Notes under the pieces: model-generated
Told to the model about the DNA's origin: nothing
Database searches by the model: none
What the model saw: the letters and a program-made list of their open reading frames with translations, nothing else
Made by a program: the position numbers and the translations under genes
Assembly: GCA_002197995.1 (NCBI GenBank)
Contig: NGZR01000003.1
Location: forward strand, 4,092,001 to 4,156,000
Length of the DNA: 64,000 nucleotides
Source: Gaeumannomyces sp. JS-464
Taxonomy: Eukaryota > Ascomycota > Sordariomycetes > Magnaporthales > Magnaporthaceae
Direction of reading: 5' to 3'
Shown: positions 22,966 through 34,909 of the stretch, piece after piece
Position numbering within the stretch: position 1 is the stretch's first letter
How the letters are laid out: each line of letters opens with the position of its first letter

Positions 22966-25900
22966 TCAGATCTTTCTGCTTTCGTGGGGCCCGAACGAGC
23001 TCGGCCGAAGTCCGCCAAAGTCGACCGCTATCTTCTGCACCACCACTCCCGGCTCCAGCAACCACAGGGACAGCTCATGAGCGCCCTTCCCTAGCCCACC
23101 GGGGATGGAAACGGTGCTTATCCATCCACCGCCCACAACCGCGGCCCGCCACTCCGGGCCTTCGCGGTAGATGGGCACATCCGGCACAGGCTTGACCTCA
23201 ACGGGAGCGGTGCCGTCGAACGAGTATGCAAACCGGAGCGGCCGCGTCGGGTCGTGGTTGTGCGAGGCGCCCAGGTACACCACCAGCCGCGCCGACGTGC
23301 TCCCTGTTGTCGAGTATAGCGAATATTTGAGCGCCGGGCCTGTCGCGGCCGTCTGCGAGCCCGCGGTCGCCGGCATCGTCTTGACGCCCGACAGCGTGCG
23401 CCCGTAGTGCGGGATCTCGACGTACGACAGCCCTCCATTGGTCTCGGCCGACGCAAAGTGCGCCGCCTCGATGGCCACCACGCCGTTGCTCTCTACGAAC
23501 CCGCTGAAGCTGCTCGGGATCGACGTCTTGAGGACGGGCAGGACCGCCGTGGCCACGACGTCGTCGCCGCTGCGCACGCTGAGCGCGACGCTGGTCTCGC
23601 CCTCGGGCGCCTTGTCCCAGGCGACGCTGATGACGCTGCGGACGTCTGAGCCTTTACCGGGCGCCGTGATCGTGCCCTCCCCGTTGGTCACGGTGACGAA
23701 GCTCGCGTTTGAGGAGATGGTGTATGGGAAAGTGCCGTTCCTGCGCGCAAAGACCTCCAACCACCTAACGTCGGCAGGTGGAAGGTTTGGGTCGACGGAG
23801 AGGATGCGCGCGCTTGCCCCGTCGTGCAGCGCAGTTGTTGACCCTGAAAGGCGACTCGAGACCCTTTCCCAGGAGCGTCCGTCGGCCCCGTGAGCTCACT
23901 TTGGGCATGATATTCGCCGGGGGGTCGTTCCAGCTCGTGTATCTGCGGCACCAATAATCAGCCAATGCCACCTTGAGTGCTGCGTGGCTTATTAGTCGCA
24001 AAAGAACCTACCCAATGTGAACTATGAAGGAGCGATTCGAAGACGTTAGTTTAATCCCACGAAATATTGCAGGGGAGTTACAGCACATACCCTGATCGAC
24101 AAAGTGATTCCACTTCCCACCGTTGTGCGAGTGGTACATATTTGTGATCTCGGCATCTTTGGCAAATAGCGCCTTCGCGTCAGCCGCGAGAGCATTGGCG
24201 CTGACGCGGCCCTGGCCGGCGGCGACCTTGTTGAGCCACGACTTGGTGTACAGGTCGACGACGGTCTTGCCGGCCATGACGGGGTGGAGGATCAGCTGGA
24301 AGTAGGCGACTTTGGTCGCGGCGTCGAGCGAGTCGTACGTCTCCTGCGTGAGCTTGAGCAGGGCCTCCCAGCGCGCCAGGTTGCGCTCCGCCTCGTCGTA
24401 GTTGGTCGTGCTGAAGGGCTCGTCGCTGAGCAGCTCGTACTTGCGCCGGCCCAGCAGGACGCCGTACTCGTTGAGGATGGCGGCCGTGGCGTCGGCCACC
24501 TGCGCGCCGAACTCGCTGGTCGCCCAGCGCTTGAGCCAGGCTGTGGTGGACTCGGCCCCGGTGTGGCGGTCCATGTCGTAGGCCATGTCCATGAATTGGG
24601 TCAAGGGGATTTCCTGCATACGCATCAAGTGTTAGAAGAAGGACTACTCAAGGGGCCGATTTTCAACGACTTGTTTCTGGCAGGGCAGATGGCATCGTAC
24701 CAGGGGCTTGAGGTCGCCCACGTTGGCCAGCCAGAGGTGGCGCGCGCTACAGTCGACACGTCAGCCATTGCTCTCATCTTCACTCAAATCGTGACAGTAG
24801 GGAGCTTCAAAGGGACACGCACTTCCTTTCGTACGCAAGATGCATCTGCTCCCATGTTTTAACCAGTTGCTATGCCTCAAAGTTAGCATCGCTGCTCGGG
24901 AATTATTTGTTTCTAGCAGTCAAAACTGCTCACATGGGGCTCGACTTACAATGGTGTTGATCCACTTGTAGGATCTCGGCGCGCCCACATAGTCAAAATG
25001 GTAATAGACACCCGCGCCAGCAGCACGGTTGGTCTCGTTGGCGATTGGCACACGGATCAGGTTTCCCGAGTTGTCGTCGGTCCACAGAAGCATGACCGAA
25101 TCGGGGACCTTGAGTCCGGCCTTGTAGTACTCGCTAACTTCCTGCTTGCAGTTAGTACCAGAAACTAGTGGGAATGTGGTGGACTCGAGAGAAAGGTGTC
25201 ACAGTCATAATTCTAGGCTATCCAGCCTCGCGCAGTGTGACTAACCTTGTACAGCACCCAGGTCTGGGGGATGCTAAGCATGTCAGTCGTGTTGAACGCC
25301 TCCGAGAGGATCTTTTGTTGGACTAGGATGGAAGCATACGTTAGTAACAGACCGGCGACAGTCACCCACTACTAGTCCTCAGTTACTTACCCCCGATTAT
25401 TTCCTCGAGTGCAGGGGCGGTCAGCGTGGGGCTCGCCTCGTCGCCAGAACCGCGCATTCCCATGGTGTAGTACGTCTCCCAGTTACGGGACCGCTCGACA
25501 CCCTCCCTGAAGAACTTGGTGATGTTTGCCTTGTTTCGGATCCAGTCCCAGGCGCCATTGTTGTACAGTTGCTGCTCCCTCTCGGATCTTGCCATGGGTT
25601 CGTGATGACTCGTACCCATGACGACGCCAAACTCCTCCGCAAGCGGGCCGTTTCTGGTGTCGTTCAGGTAGAACATCTTTCCCCACTGGTGATGGGGGTT
25701 ATTGTGTTAGCGGGGACATGGTTGAGGGATGTCGAGGAGCAGGGTGTGGAGGGGTTGTTGCGTCTCATACCATGGCAGGCCAGAGATAGTTGCCCTTAAG
25801 ACGCAGGCAAAGCTCAAAAACATGGGCATAGAACTCGCTGCCCCAAACACCCCCGAAATTTTGGTTGACTGCAAGGACTTTGTCAGCTCTCACAGCTCGG

Positions 25901-26631
25901 ACATATTTGAAGACTGCCTAGTCCATCACCACATGCCGAACACTTTCGACGCTCGAGAACTCTTCCAGGTGGAATTCCGATATAAACTCACCCCAACCGA
26001 GAAGTGCGGGGTGCTCGTCGTTGATAAAAAAGCCCCTGTACTTGACGCTCGGCTCTTTTTGCACCTTGCCCTCTGGCTTGACGTAAATGGCTGCTTTCGT
26101 TTTCACGGGGACGTCCGCCCACCAGTACCAAGGGCTAACCCCCATCGTTTCGGAAATATCGTAAAGGCCATAGACCGTTCCGCGCCTGTCGCTGCCCGCG
26201 ACGACCAGAGCCCAGGGCACGCCGGGCGCGACGTCGCGGACGACCTGGGACGTGTACGTCTCCCACATCCCCCTAGTCTTGGCCACGTCGAGCTTGCCGG
26301 CCTTGATCAGCGCGTCGATCAAACTCGAGCGGCCGATGGTGCCGGCCACGATGACGGGGCGGTCGCGGCACGGCCGCTTGATGGTCGTCGTGCCGTTGGC
26401 GACCACGCTGACCGTGCCGTTGGTGCCGACAACGCGCCCAAAGTCAGCCGCGAGGTCGTGGGCCGTCCGGCGCACGGCCGGCCAGTCGTCCCCGGACACC
26501 TTGATGACGGGGGCGAGCCCCTGGGCGGCGAGCCGGTAGGGGCTGTCTCCATCGCGGAAGGAGAGGAGCGGGGAGGCCGCGGCGGCGCCCTGGACCGCGA
26601 GCAGGGCCCAGTTGGCGAAGTTCGGCTTCAT
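22966..26631 (-). CDS. GH115 alpha-glucuronidase-like protein, secreted copy, with one apparent frame break
   Basis: The second GH115 gene of the window. It begins with a signal peptide (MKPNFANWALLAVQGAAAAS, cleavage near residue 19-20). GH115 motifs follow: GSDRRGTVYGLYDISETMGVSP, WYWWADVPVKTK, FINDEHPALLGW, NQNFGGVWGSEFYAHVFELC, LKGNYLWPAM, GVVMGTSHHEPMARSE, YTMGMRGSGDEA, MLLWTDDNSGNLIRVP, YYHFDYVGAPRSYKWIN and LANVGDLKPL. The C-terminal beta domain begins VRWLEVFARRNGTFPYT. About eight introns join in phase. The only break is near 23886-23898, between NDPPANIMPK and the C-terminal domain, and needs one base change. It probably acts outside the cell on glucuronoxylan-type polymers. It differs clearly from the 12.5-kb copy, so it is not a recent duplicate. 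It converges on UTP6 with a gap of about 200 bp. Confidence 0.87.
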
Positions 26632-28053
26632 CTTTGGAGGGCAGGGCAGGGGCTGCTGGCTGCCAAGACAAACGGTGAAGTGTCGGCCGGGGCGCTGGTC
26701 TGCCTTTGAACTTGGACATTTCTTCTAAATATTTAACAGCACCGGCTGTTATATGTACCTATGAGCGTGCACGAAAAATACCGCCTCAAGCCCAGTGAAT
26801 TCTACCGGGAGATTACTCCAGCACTCCAGCACCCATCGCGTGTGCCAATGCCCCATGATGATGTTGGTCGGATGCTTCCCCGCATCGCCCTGTCCCCCAG
26901 GCCCGTCCCCCAACTTTTATCCCGGCTTGTCTTCCCCACTCCCGAGAGCCTGGCAACCGAGGTGAGGGCCGCTAGGGTAATGCGACTGAGGTGATGCCAC
27001 ACCTGCACTCTGCCTTTGAACCACCTTACGCTCTCTTCCCCGGACACCTCGCTTACTTTCAGCTTTCTATCAGATATTGCTACGAAATTTGGGGTAACAG
27101 CCCCTCATCGCATGGTGCCGACAATCCGATTGTTTGAAGGAGGGAGTGACCCCTGAGTCCCCGCACCCCAAGGCGTCCGTCGAAAAGCGCCTCGAAATTT
27201 TAGGCCAGGAGCGAGTTGGGGGGATCAATGGCACCCACCAGCGTGCATATCTCGAGTCGAAAAAAACACCTGTCGTCTTTATTCGTGGAAGAAAGCGCAC
27301 CGGCTAGAACGGAGAGGGAAGGCAGTAAACCGCCGGGTAAAATGGTTGAGGGCCAGTGGTGCCGGCGGGCCCTGGTGTGGCAGAGGCTGCTGGGTTGGAG
27401 CCACCTTTTAGCCGGAACCCACGCTGTCCACCATTGAGGATGCAGCCAAGATGCAAGAAGTGTCTGACGTTATTAGGCAGGTGTCCAAGCAGGCACATAG
27501 AGAGATCGCTTACTGTCTGGGATGCCAAATTAAATGCTTTCCATAGCCACCAAAACGACATATTTGGGTGGAATAGTTTTCTGCAGTGGTGGACATTGCT
27601 CGCCAGGAAGCCCGTTATCCGGGTATAAAAACGATTTAAAGTTAGTTCTAAATTTTTTCCTAGACTCGGGGGCCAGGTATACAAAGTGTTTGAAAGCGTA
27701 GATGGAAAGTTTTAAGCACCCTAAGATTGTCGGAGGATGAGAAACCTCAAGCCTTCCCCCCCCCCCCCCCCCCCCCCCCCTGCAACATGGCTTGCTATTC
27801 GTCGAAGCACAAGTGCTATTAGTATCTGTAGGCACTTGCGAATCTATTTAGAGTGTGAAAGATGCGGATGAGACCGCGGACGTTGTTGTAAGCTGTATTG
27901 TTACCTGCTCCTAGTTCACACGCTCAAATTACTAGACTCTTTCATGATGGCTTCTAGATCTAGGTTTAAGAGGAGGACAGAAAAAACAAGATGACAGAAG
28001 CTTCTGATTACTCTGTCCAAGTTTCCCGGCCAAACCTTTCATAAAGGGTGGAC
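26632..28053. other. Intergenic, with poly-C tract
   Basis: 5' flank of the secreted GH115 gene and 3' flank of the crystallin-like gene. Apart from the 25-base C run at 27756-27780, nothing was recognised. The minus-strand frames at 27304-27835 have no protein-like features. Confidence 0.5.
27756..27780. repeat. Poly-C (poly-G on the other strand) run of 25
   Basis: An uninterrupted run of 25 C in intergenic DNA. Its length may be inexact because such runs are hard to sequence. The minus-strand G run could form a quadruplex. Confidence 0.9.
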
Positions 28054-28727
28054 CTAGGCGGTGCACCGCACTGAACCGGCTCTGTTGTCCCAGCCGAACT
28101 TGCTGAGCTCTGCTATCGGGTTCCCGTATGTGATGGGGCCTAGGGATGCGATGTCGCAACGTACACCTCTATCTTGGGGTCAGAAATGATGGCTTCTTCC
28201 CGAGCACATGTGCATCGGGACGTTGGGTTGTAGGATGTTGGAGGGGAAATGGAATAAATGCGGCACATACTCGTATAGCCAACAGGGACCACCGCTGATC
28301 ATATTGACTGATGATATGGCCTTGTCCCAGTGGGCCCAAGTGCCGGTGAACGTGTCTAGATGGATAGGTGTGTTAGGGGGGTGCTTGGGGAGTTTCTAGT
28401 TTACAAGCTTCTCCACGCCCTGGTTGGATCTTCAACCTGGCCATCTGACTTACAGCACGTTCCCGACGGAAAGGGTACCATAACGTATTCTCCTCTGAAG
28501 TGGGCGTCTTTCCAGAACTGGAACTCGGAAACGGCCCGCTTGGGAAGGCCGTCCGCGTTGCGTGTCGTCAGGGAAGATAAAGGAACTGGGGTGTTCGGGA
28601 TCCCGCCGACCGGCTCGGGAGCGGCCTCAACAGCAGGAGGCAGCGCCAGGGCTTCGACCGGAGCCGCAGTTGCAGCTTTGCCGAGGACAGCCGTGGCCAG
28701 GAAAGTCAGCGCAGTGAGGGAAACCAT
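28054..28727 (-). CDS. Small secreted beta/gamma-crystallin-like pre-pro-protein
   Basis: Three exons (28727-28454, 28355-28271, 28168-28054) join in phase, giving 157 residues. Residues 1-21 form a signal peptide (MVSLTALTFLATAVLGKAATA). A Pro/Ala-rich pro-region follows, ending in Lys-Arg (residues 63-64, LPKR), a Kex2-type cleavage site. The mature part would be about 93 residues with four Cys. Its pattern, FWKDAHFRGEYVMVPFPSG, then AISSVNMISGGPCWLYE, then ELSKFGWDNRAGSVRC, resembles the Greek-key repeats of beta/gamma-crystallin-like secreted proteins. The role is unknown; cell-wall protein, antimicrobial or effector are options. All donors (GTAAGT, GTATGT) and acceptors are standard and the frame is intact. 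The gene model is firmer than the family assignment. Confidence 0.75.
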
Positions 28728-29437
28728 GTTGACGCTCGTGTTCCGTCTGGGTGGTGCGCCTTCGTCAAGTCACTCGTGTTTCTTTGCTGTCCAGGCACTA
28801 AATACTGGCGGCATTGAAGCGCAGCAGGAGTACACCATGCGAAACCTGTGAGGAGACTGCCTGGGCTGCATGTAGATGCTGTCCCAGGGGGCTGGTCTTT
28901 CTTTAAGTATACCTGGGAAGGGGTCGGTCCTCTGGGCTGGCGTGGAAGCGCCTGCCAGTCTCGCGTGCGGCTGATGGGTCCCCATTGAAAGAGGGCCTTA
29001 TTTTAGAACAGTTCCCAAATTGAGGTTACTCTCGACGCAACTCTGTCAGCGTATTCCAGCGAAAACAGCGTTCGGCGGGAGCAAAATCCAGTTGTCATCG
29101 GCTGTTTCCGTAGGCCGGATAAATGTGAATGCTACAGCAAATGGTGGGAAGATGTCCAATTTGTTGTGAAATGCTCCAATATCTGGTAACGAGCTTGCCA
29201 ACCGACCCAATAAATGGGTCATCCGTACTTGAGATCACCATGGTAGCAGATTGACAGGTAGTATGCCACGGCAGCTATTTAGGACCACGTATTTTCGGTA
29301 CTGTCCGGAGAGAGTGTTGTGTGCCTCGAGTTTGGCTTGGGTCGTTTCTGATACAGCATCTTGGGGTTACCGAAATCCCTGATGATGACTATCGGCCACC
29401 GTCGAAAAGAAAAATGAATGACAGCGCTCGCAGACTG
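28728..29437. other. Intergenic
   Basis: 5' flank of the crystallin-like gene and 3' flank of the Fungal_N-like gene. No gene or repeat was seen. Confidence 0.5.
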
Positions 29438-32400
29438 TTATTCAGATGCATCGTCTTGAGTTGCGATCTGAGAGTCCGAGCCCTCAGCACCTTCGGAGTT
29501 GACCTCTTTAGCGTTGCCTCGAGCGGTCCCTGCGGTCGATCGGGGGATTAGGTCGACCCCTTTCAAAGGCGCCGCCGGTGGCAACATCCGCATCCGACGC
29601 CCGGCCTGCGTCTTTAGCAGCTTCATCGCTTTCGTGACCATCACTGCCTTCCGCTCCCGCGGTGTCCATTGCGACAGCAGCCTTGCCACTATGTCGTCAT
29701 CATCCTCGGCGGTGGAGCCGTCGTCTGCTTGGTGCGCGTCTATCGAGCCTGTGTGAAGACTCTCGGAGTAACGGTGGGGCTGGCTCGTTCGGACAGCGGT
29801 CGTTTGGACTTCGACTGGGGTCGGCTGGGCAAGGATCGGCGTCAATTGACTCCTCAGCCTGTATTCGGTACTGCCCGGCACCCTCGGACCCCCTGGAGCT
29901 GAGCCTTCTCCTCCAGCTCTCTCCGCGGCGCCGGCTGCTCTTCCTGATACCTCTGACGCATTTCGGCTTCCACTAGGTCGCTTCGGCGTTTAGCAGCCTC
30001 CATCAGATCCCTTTGGCGCCGGGCGGCTTCATCCAGGTCCTCCCGGCGTAGGTGATCCTGATCTGAATCTCTTCGGCGTTGAGCCTCCTGTTCCAGAACA
30101 AATCGGCGCTTGGCATGCTCCTCTGCCTCTTTTAGGCGTCGGGTTTCCTCTTCGACCGCCCTCCGGCGCCGGGTTTCCTCCTCGACCGCCCTCCGGCGCC
30201 GGGCTTCCTCTTCGGCCGCCTCTAGGTCTTTTTCGCGTTGGGTCCTGTGCTCTAGTTCGACCCGGCGCCGCATCGCTTCCTCTAGTTCGCGCTGGCGTCG
30301 GGTATCTGACACTGACGCTGGCGGGGATGTCTCGCGCTTGTTACGTACGGAGGTGGCCGTTGACGAGGAGTTTTCCGGGCCGTAATGACCATCGTCCTGA
30401 TTGCGGCCAAGATGGCCGCCTTGTCTCAAAAGGATCTGGCTCCTGTGACTTGTGTGGGTGTGGCTCGTTCTGGAAGTGGATCCAAGTCGTCTTTCCCGAA
30501 TAACCCTGGTGTGTTGCCAAAGCTGGTCCTGCTCCTCTTCGGGGACCCAGCGCTTGATGAGGAGATATTCAGGATCCTGCAAAAAGGGTTAGCATTCGTC
30601 GTCTGTATTTCGGGGCCTATTGAAGAGGGGACCAGGTCTTGCACGGATCGCACGAGTAGGGCGCCCGAAAGGGTGGAGGCAAAAAGAAGGGAGACGATTT
30701 CGCATACCTGCGGGTCGGGCATGAAACCAATGTTGAACTCTTTTAGAGTCTCAACCGAGAGGTGGCGGCGGGCCATTCGCGTGTAGGTTGGGCGTTCATG
30801 TCCTCGGGTAGAGGTAGTCTTGTAAAAGAGTTCCGCCACATCCACTCCATCTGCAGGACGGCGGGTGCAAAACACGAGGATTGCGGATACTTCCTGTGCT
30901 TGTTCTTTCTTCTTCCGTGCCGTCTCAAACAGGCCTCGTTGATTTGCTGGTTTGACGGTCTCGATTTGTTCGACGTACCAAGCGAAGTTTGGCTTGCCCG
31001 GCGGGCCCTTTTGTTCCTCGAGTGCAAGCCCCTCTTCCAACCTTGCTATCTGGGCACGCTGGTCGGCAGTCAGTTCGGCCCGCATGGACGCGAGGCCTCC
31101 GGGAAGGTTTCTCTCTAGTTGCTCGCATCGGCGGACTATCTCATCCTGGTCCATTTGCTCCTCTATGACCAAGCACCTAGTCCAGTCTGTGCGGGCGCTA
31201 GCGGCGGTGTGTGAAGAGATGTGGGCGTCGAGGAAGGGTTGGATCTTCCAGATGTGGTGCGTTGTAAGTCGTCGGGTAAAGTCGTTGCGGCTGCCCGAGA
31301 GTTTTGAAAGGTCCTGGAATCGGACCTCTGGTCTGTCAAGCTGAGGCGATTCCTTTATTTTGCCCGACGCCGGCACCCAGCTCACGATTCCCGAACCCTT
31401 TTGCTTGCTTCCGACGTCCTTGGGGCTTTGTGAAAATGACATCTGATCTTCAACTAGGTCCTCGACGACGGCAAGTAAGGTCCAGATCCCGTTCCTGTCG
31501 GAAGAGGCCCTGTAACCCGGACCGCCACGCTCCTTAATCTGCCCGACACGCAAGATCGATCGGCTCACGGGCTTGCCATTGCTACCCGGAAGATTCAAAA
31601 GGCCCGCAAGGACTTCCAGTTGCTCTTCAGTTGCAGAGGCAAGTGTCCGACACATGGCTCCCTTGGACGGCCACCACCTTATCGCCTCGGCCACTCTCGC
31701 CAGCTTTCCGAGGGGTGCAGGGCCCAGCACAATGGGGGTTCCAGTCCGCTTGATGATGTACCTTGAGACTGGGCCATTCCGATAGCTTGCGAAGGCAGAG
31801 GCGGCAAGCTCAATTTTGCCAGCGCTACTCTCGTCATCACCATCACTGGTGTTCTCATTCTCATCATCACCAGGTTCCCCATTCCCACCACTGCCACCAT
31901 CACCCATGATTGTCGTTGGCTCCTCGTCTCCGGAGGCTTGAGGCTCGTTTGCATCCATGGTAGGAGTGCGGCTGGGGGATCTCTGGGGGTTGGCGAAGGG
32001 ACGTTTGCACCTCTATCGTCAGATCCATCCGCAAATTGGGGTCCAGCAGGACTGGGCGATAAATCTGAGCCCATGGGCACGCGACCGGGGGCGGGGGTTG
32101 GCAATGGGTGGAAGCCGACTTGTTTCCCGGGATGACTGATAAATGGACGTCGATAAACCTCTAGCCTTTCTAGGCCATTGGCTGTGACATCCTCGCCACT
32201 CTCGTGGTCGGCCACGGGGACTGGACGACGAGGACTTCCAGGCAGAGTTTTCGAAGGCGTAGCAGCTGTCGGCAGCTCGATGCCCTGAGCTATCAACGTA
32301 GGCGCCTGTGGATTTGGGGCAGGTTTAAGGTCGCCTGGCTCTGGTTGACGATAACCAGTTAGCTTTCTCCTGTTTTGCACACTGGCGAGACGTTAAATCT

Positions 32401-33412
32401 TCGAACCATCCGAGCCTACCATTTGTCAGATCGCCTCTCCCCGGCTGGGGCGAGATTGGGGGTTTCAGCGGTGATCCTGAAATGTCTCGTGGACGGGCCG
32501 GAGACGATGGCGATGTGGCGATCGGACTCTTGGGGCTGTTTTTCAAGTCGACTTTCTCATCGCGGGCAGGAGGGGGATTCGTGCTCTTTGCTGGCTTTCC
32601 ACCTCCACCAGGCCCGCGAAAGAGCACGCCAAGATTGATATCGCCTTCCTTGACCATGCCGCGGATCGAGTGGACCGTGTTCATGATAGACTTGATCTCC
32701 TTGCTTGCGGCCTCTATCTCCCGGGCCATCTTGGCCATATCCGCCACGTCTTGGTTTGAAGTGGTCCTTTTCATTCTCAACCATTAGTTATCTATTCGGC
32801 CTGTCTATGAATAGAACCCAGGCGCGAGAGACAGTGACTTACGGCTTGCTCCGTACCTCGCCGAGAGAAATGACCATAAACACCCAGCGACAGACACTGC
32901 TGGTGGAACTGCAGTTGGCTTCGGAACTCGTCCAGTTTGGGTGCCACCAAAGGCCAGCGCAGACGCCCCAGGAACGACAGCGAGGGAGGCACAGGTTCTG
33001 GCTTGAGCTCGAGGCCCCCCGGGTGGGCTCTGGCTTTGGAGTCAAACTCTGCCAGTCTGTCGCGCAATAGCGCTTCCAGGTTTTTGTCGGATTTATCCAG
33101 CACGGTAGCCTCGATCCTCCAGAAGACAAGTAAACACCTGTCAGCGTTGTTTTTGACAAAGATAAGGGCGTCCTTTGAGAACAACCCGCCCTTGTGGCCC
33201 GACTGCTGGTTCTGGCTTTCCACATCCAGGTACTGGTGGATCAGCCTCAGCGATTCGGCCGTGGACTCGATGATGGTCACAACCGCGACCAGGCTGTCGT
33301 GCGCGCCCTTGATCTCGCCGCTGACTTTGTGGAGCACCTCGCACAGCTGGATCGCGAAACCGGCAATCCCAAACACGGCGCTGGCGGCCCCGAGAGCTGA
33401 GATCGGGTCCAT
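29438..33412 (-). pseudogene. Fungal_N-domain protein with coiled-coil region, several frame breaks
   Basis: The ATG at 33412 begins MDPISALGAASAVFGIAGFAIQ, typical of the Fungal_N domain found at the start of many large ascomycete proteins, including STAND-type ones. The next part (MAKMAREIEAASKEIKSIMN) is helical and a Pro/Ser-rich linker follows. Then comes a region with GPVSRYIIKRTGTPIVLGPAP and LEVLAGLLNLPG, a domain ending LIKRWVPEEEQDQLWQHT, and a long charged coiled coil built on EEETRRRRAVEEETRR-like repeats (about 30000-30300). The C-terminus ends QIATQDDASE. One sound intron was found before DPEYLLIKR (about 30590-30708) and one near 32780-32842. The frame shifts near 32765, 32390, 31960 and 29895 without good splice sites. 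It may be a decayed gene or carry assembly errors. No NACHT or NB-ARC motor was seen. Confidence 0.65.
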
Positions 33413-34909
33413 TTCAAGGCCTGGAGGCTTCGCTACGCTTGTTGAATCGCGTTTTCCATCATGCGAAGCGCGTTTGCGGGTGTGTGCTGAGTTCGACATG
33501 GATGGATTTTGTCTAGCGCGTGCGGCTGACGTGTGGTCTGTGCATGGTTCCGAGGAGCCCTGCCGTCCACAGCCCATATTCGTGAGCAGTCTAACTAGCA
33601 GCTGGCAGATGGCATCGGCCATCATCCTCGGATTGAGTATTTGCTCCTGCATATGTGACAGGAGGTCATTTTGGAGGGGAGAGGGCCGCCATCACGAGTG
33701 GTCCTGGTAGGTGCACCTGCATGTCCGCTTCTCCTTGGCGGGAAGCGCTGGGATGATTTCGCTGTCGTGCCGCCGAGGTTGCTCCCAACTCGCAATTGGA
33801 TCACACCTTTGGCTGCAATTGATAGATTCATGTGGGATCAATGGGTACCTAAAGTGGCACGAAAACTGATCCATTTGAGATCTTTAGGCACCTGTCCTCA
33901 CGAGCAGAGGGCCCCGTGAGATGGCTTGATGTTCCGAAGGGTCCATCCTCAAGTGCTGCTTGTGGATGACCGGTTAATACAGCGGCCACGCCCTGCCACG
34001 AGCCTGTGAAGGACCGACATCGGCCGCGGCTACGCCCGACCCTTGCAACAAAGACCTAAAATGCTAGCACTGTGAAGCCTCTTTGGGACATGGGAGCGCA
34101 CCCGTCAAGCCCTAGGTTTGAAAGGCTGGGACGGCATGCCAAGAATAAGCCATGTAACCGTGCCAGCGGCGGGCTCGACGCCATCCGCACCTGTTGGCAC
34201 TTGCGGATGTGCTATCGTGGCCAATCTACCAACCGTCTTAGCGATCCCTACGCCTGGGATATAAGCGGCTACTAGTCTGCTACAGAGGCGCAACGAGACT
34301 CGGCCAGCCCCGGGGGAAGGCCACGGTCCCCCGGCCGCCCCAATGTGGTAGGGTCTTCTAGAGCCGGAGCCGGAGCCGGCAACCAGCTCCTCTGCGCCGA
34401 AGCACTCAGGATTCAATCTGGGTATAGGGAGTGGTGTCTTCCCGCGCTAAATTTCAGGATTTTTGGCAACTATTAGGAGCATATCAAACAAAGGCCTGGA
34501 CCTTTCGGCCGACTTGGATACCTCTGCGCGCCGGGGGTTTGGTTGATTTCGGAGTGGATTTTGATCGTCTATTTCACTTGGTGCCCCCCACGGGGGTGTA
34601 TAACTCTTGTTGTCCTATATCTACCGAAAAGTGCCATGGTGAGCAGAGAGAGTGCCCCTCTTGTCCCGCGGCGGTGCCAAAAGTGAGTGCCAGCCAGGGT
34701 TTTTGGACACCCGTGTAACTGGCCGCGGATCAGCATCTGGGCTAATCATGACGTACGCACCTTTGCGGGAGATTTTGAGCTGTTCTGAGCCAGCTAGTGC
34801 CAGGTATTTCCAAGCGACGAAGCTAATCTGCTCACACAGCCCAGAGTTTCTCGCCATCCTGCGATGCCGTTGTTTACTTGTTTTGGTTGGGGTAATTACC
34901 AAATAACCC
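33413..34909. other. Intergenic
   Basis: About 1.5 kb upstream of the Fungal_N gene. Includes a short GAGCCG triplet-like repeat near 34363-34380. No protein-like frame was found. Confidence 0.5.

Noticed and set aside
30000..30390. Plus-strand frame rich in Ser/Arg (RRRVSSSTALRRR)
   Set aside because: It is the reverse strand of the coiled-coil repeat of the Fungal_N gene.
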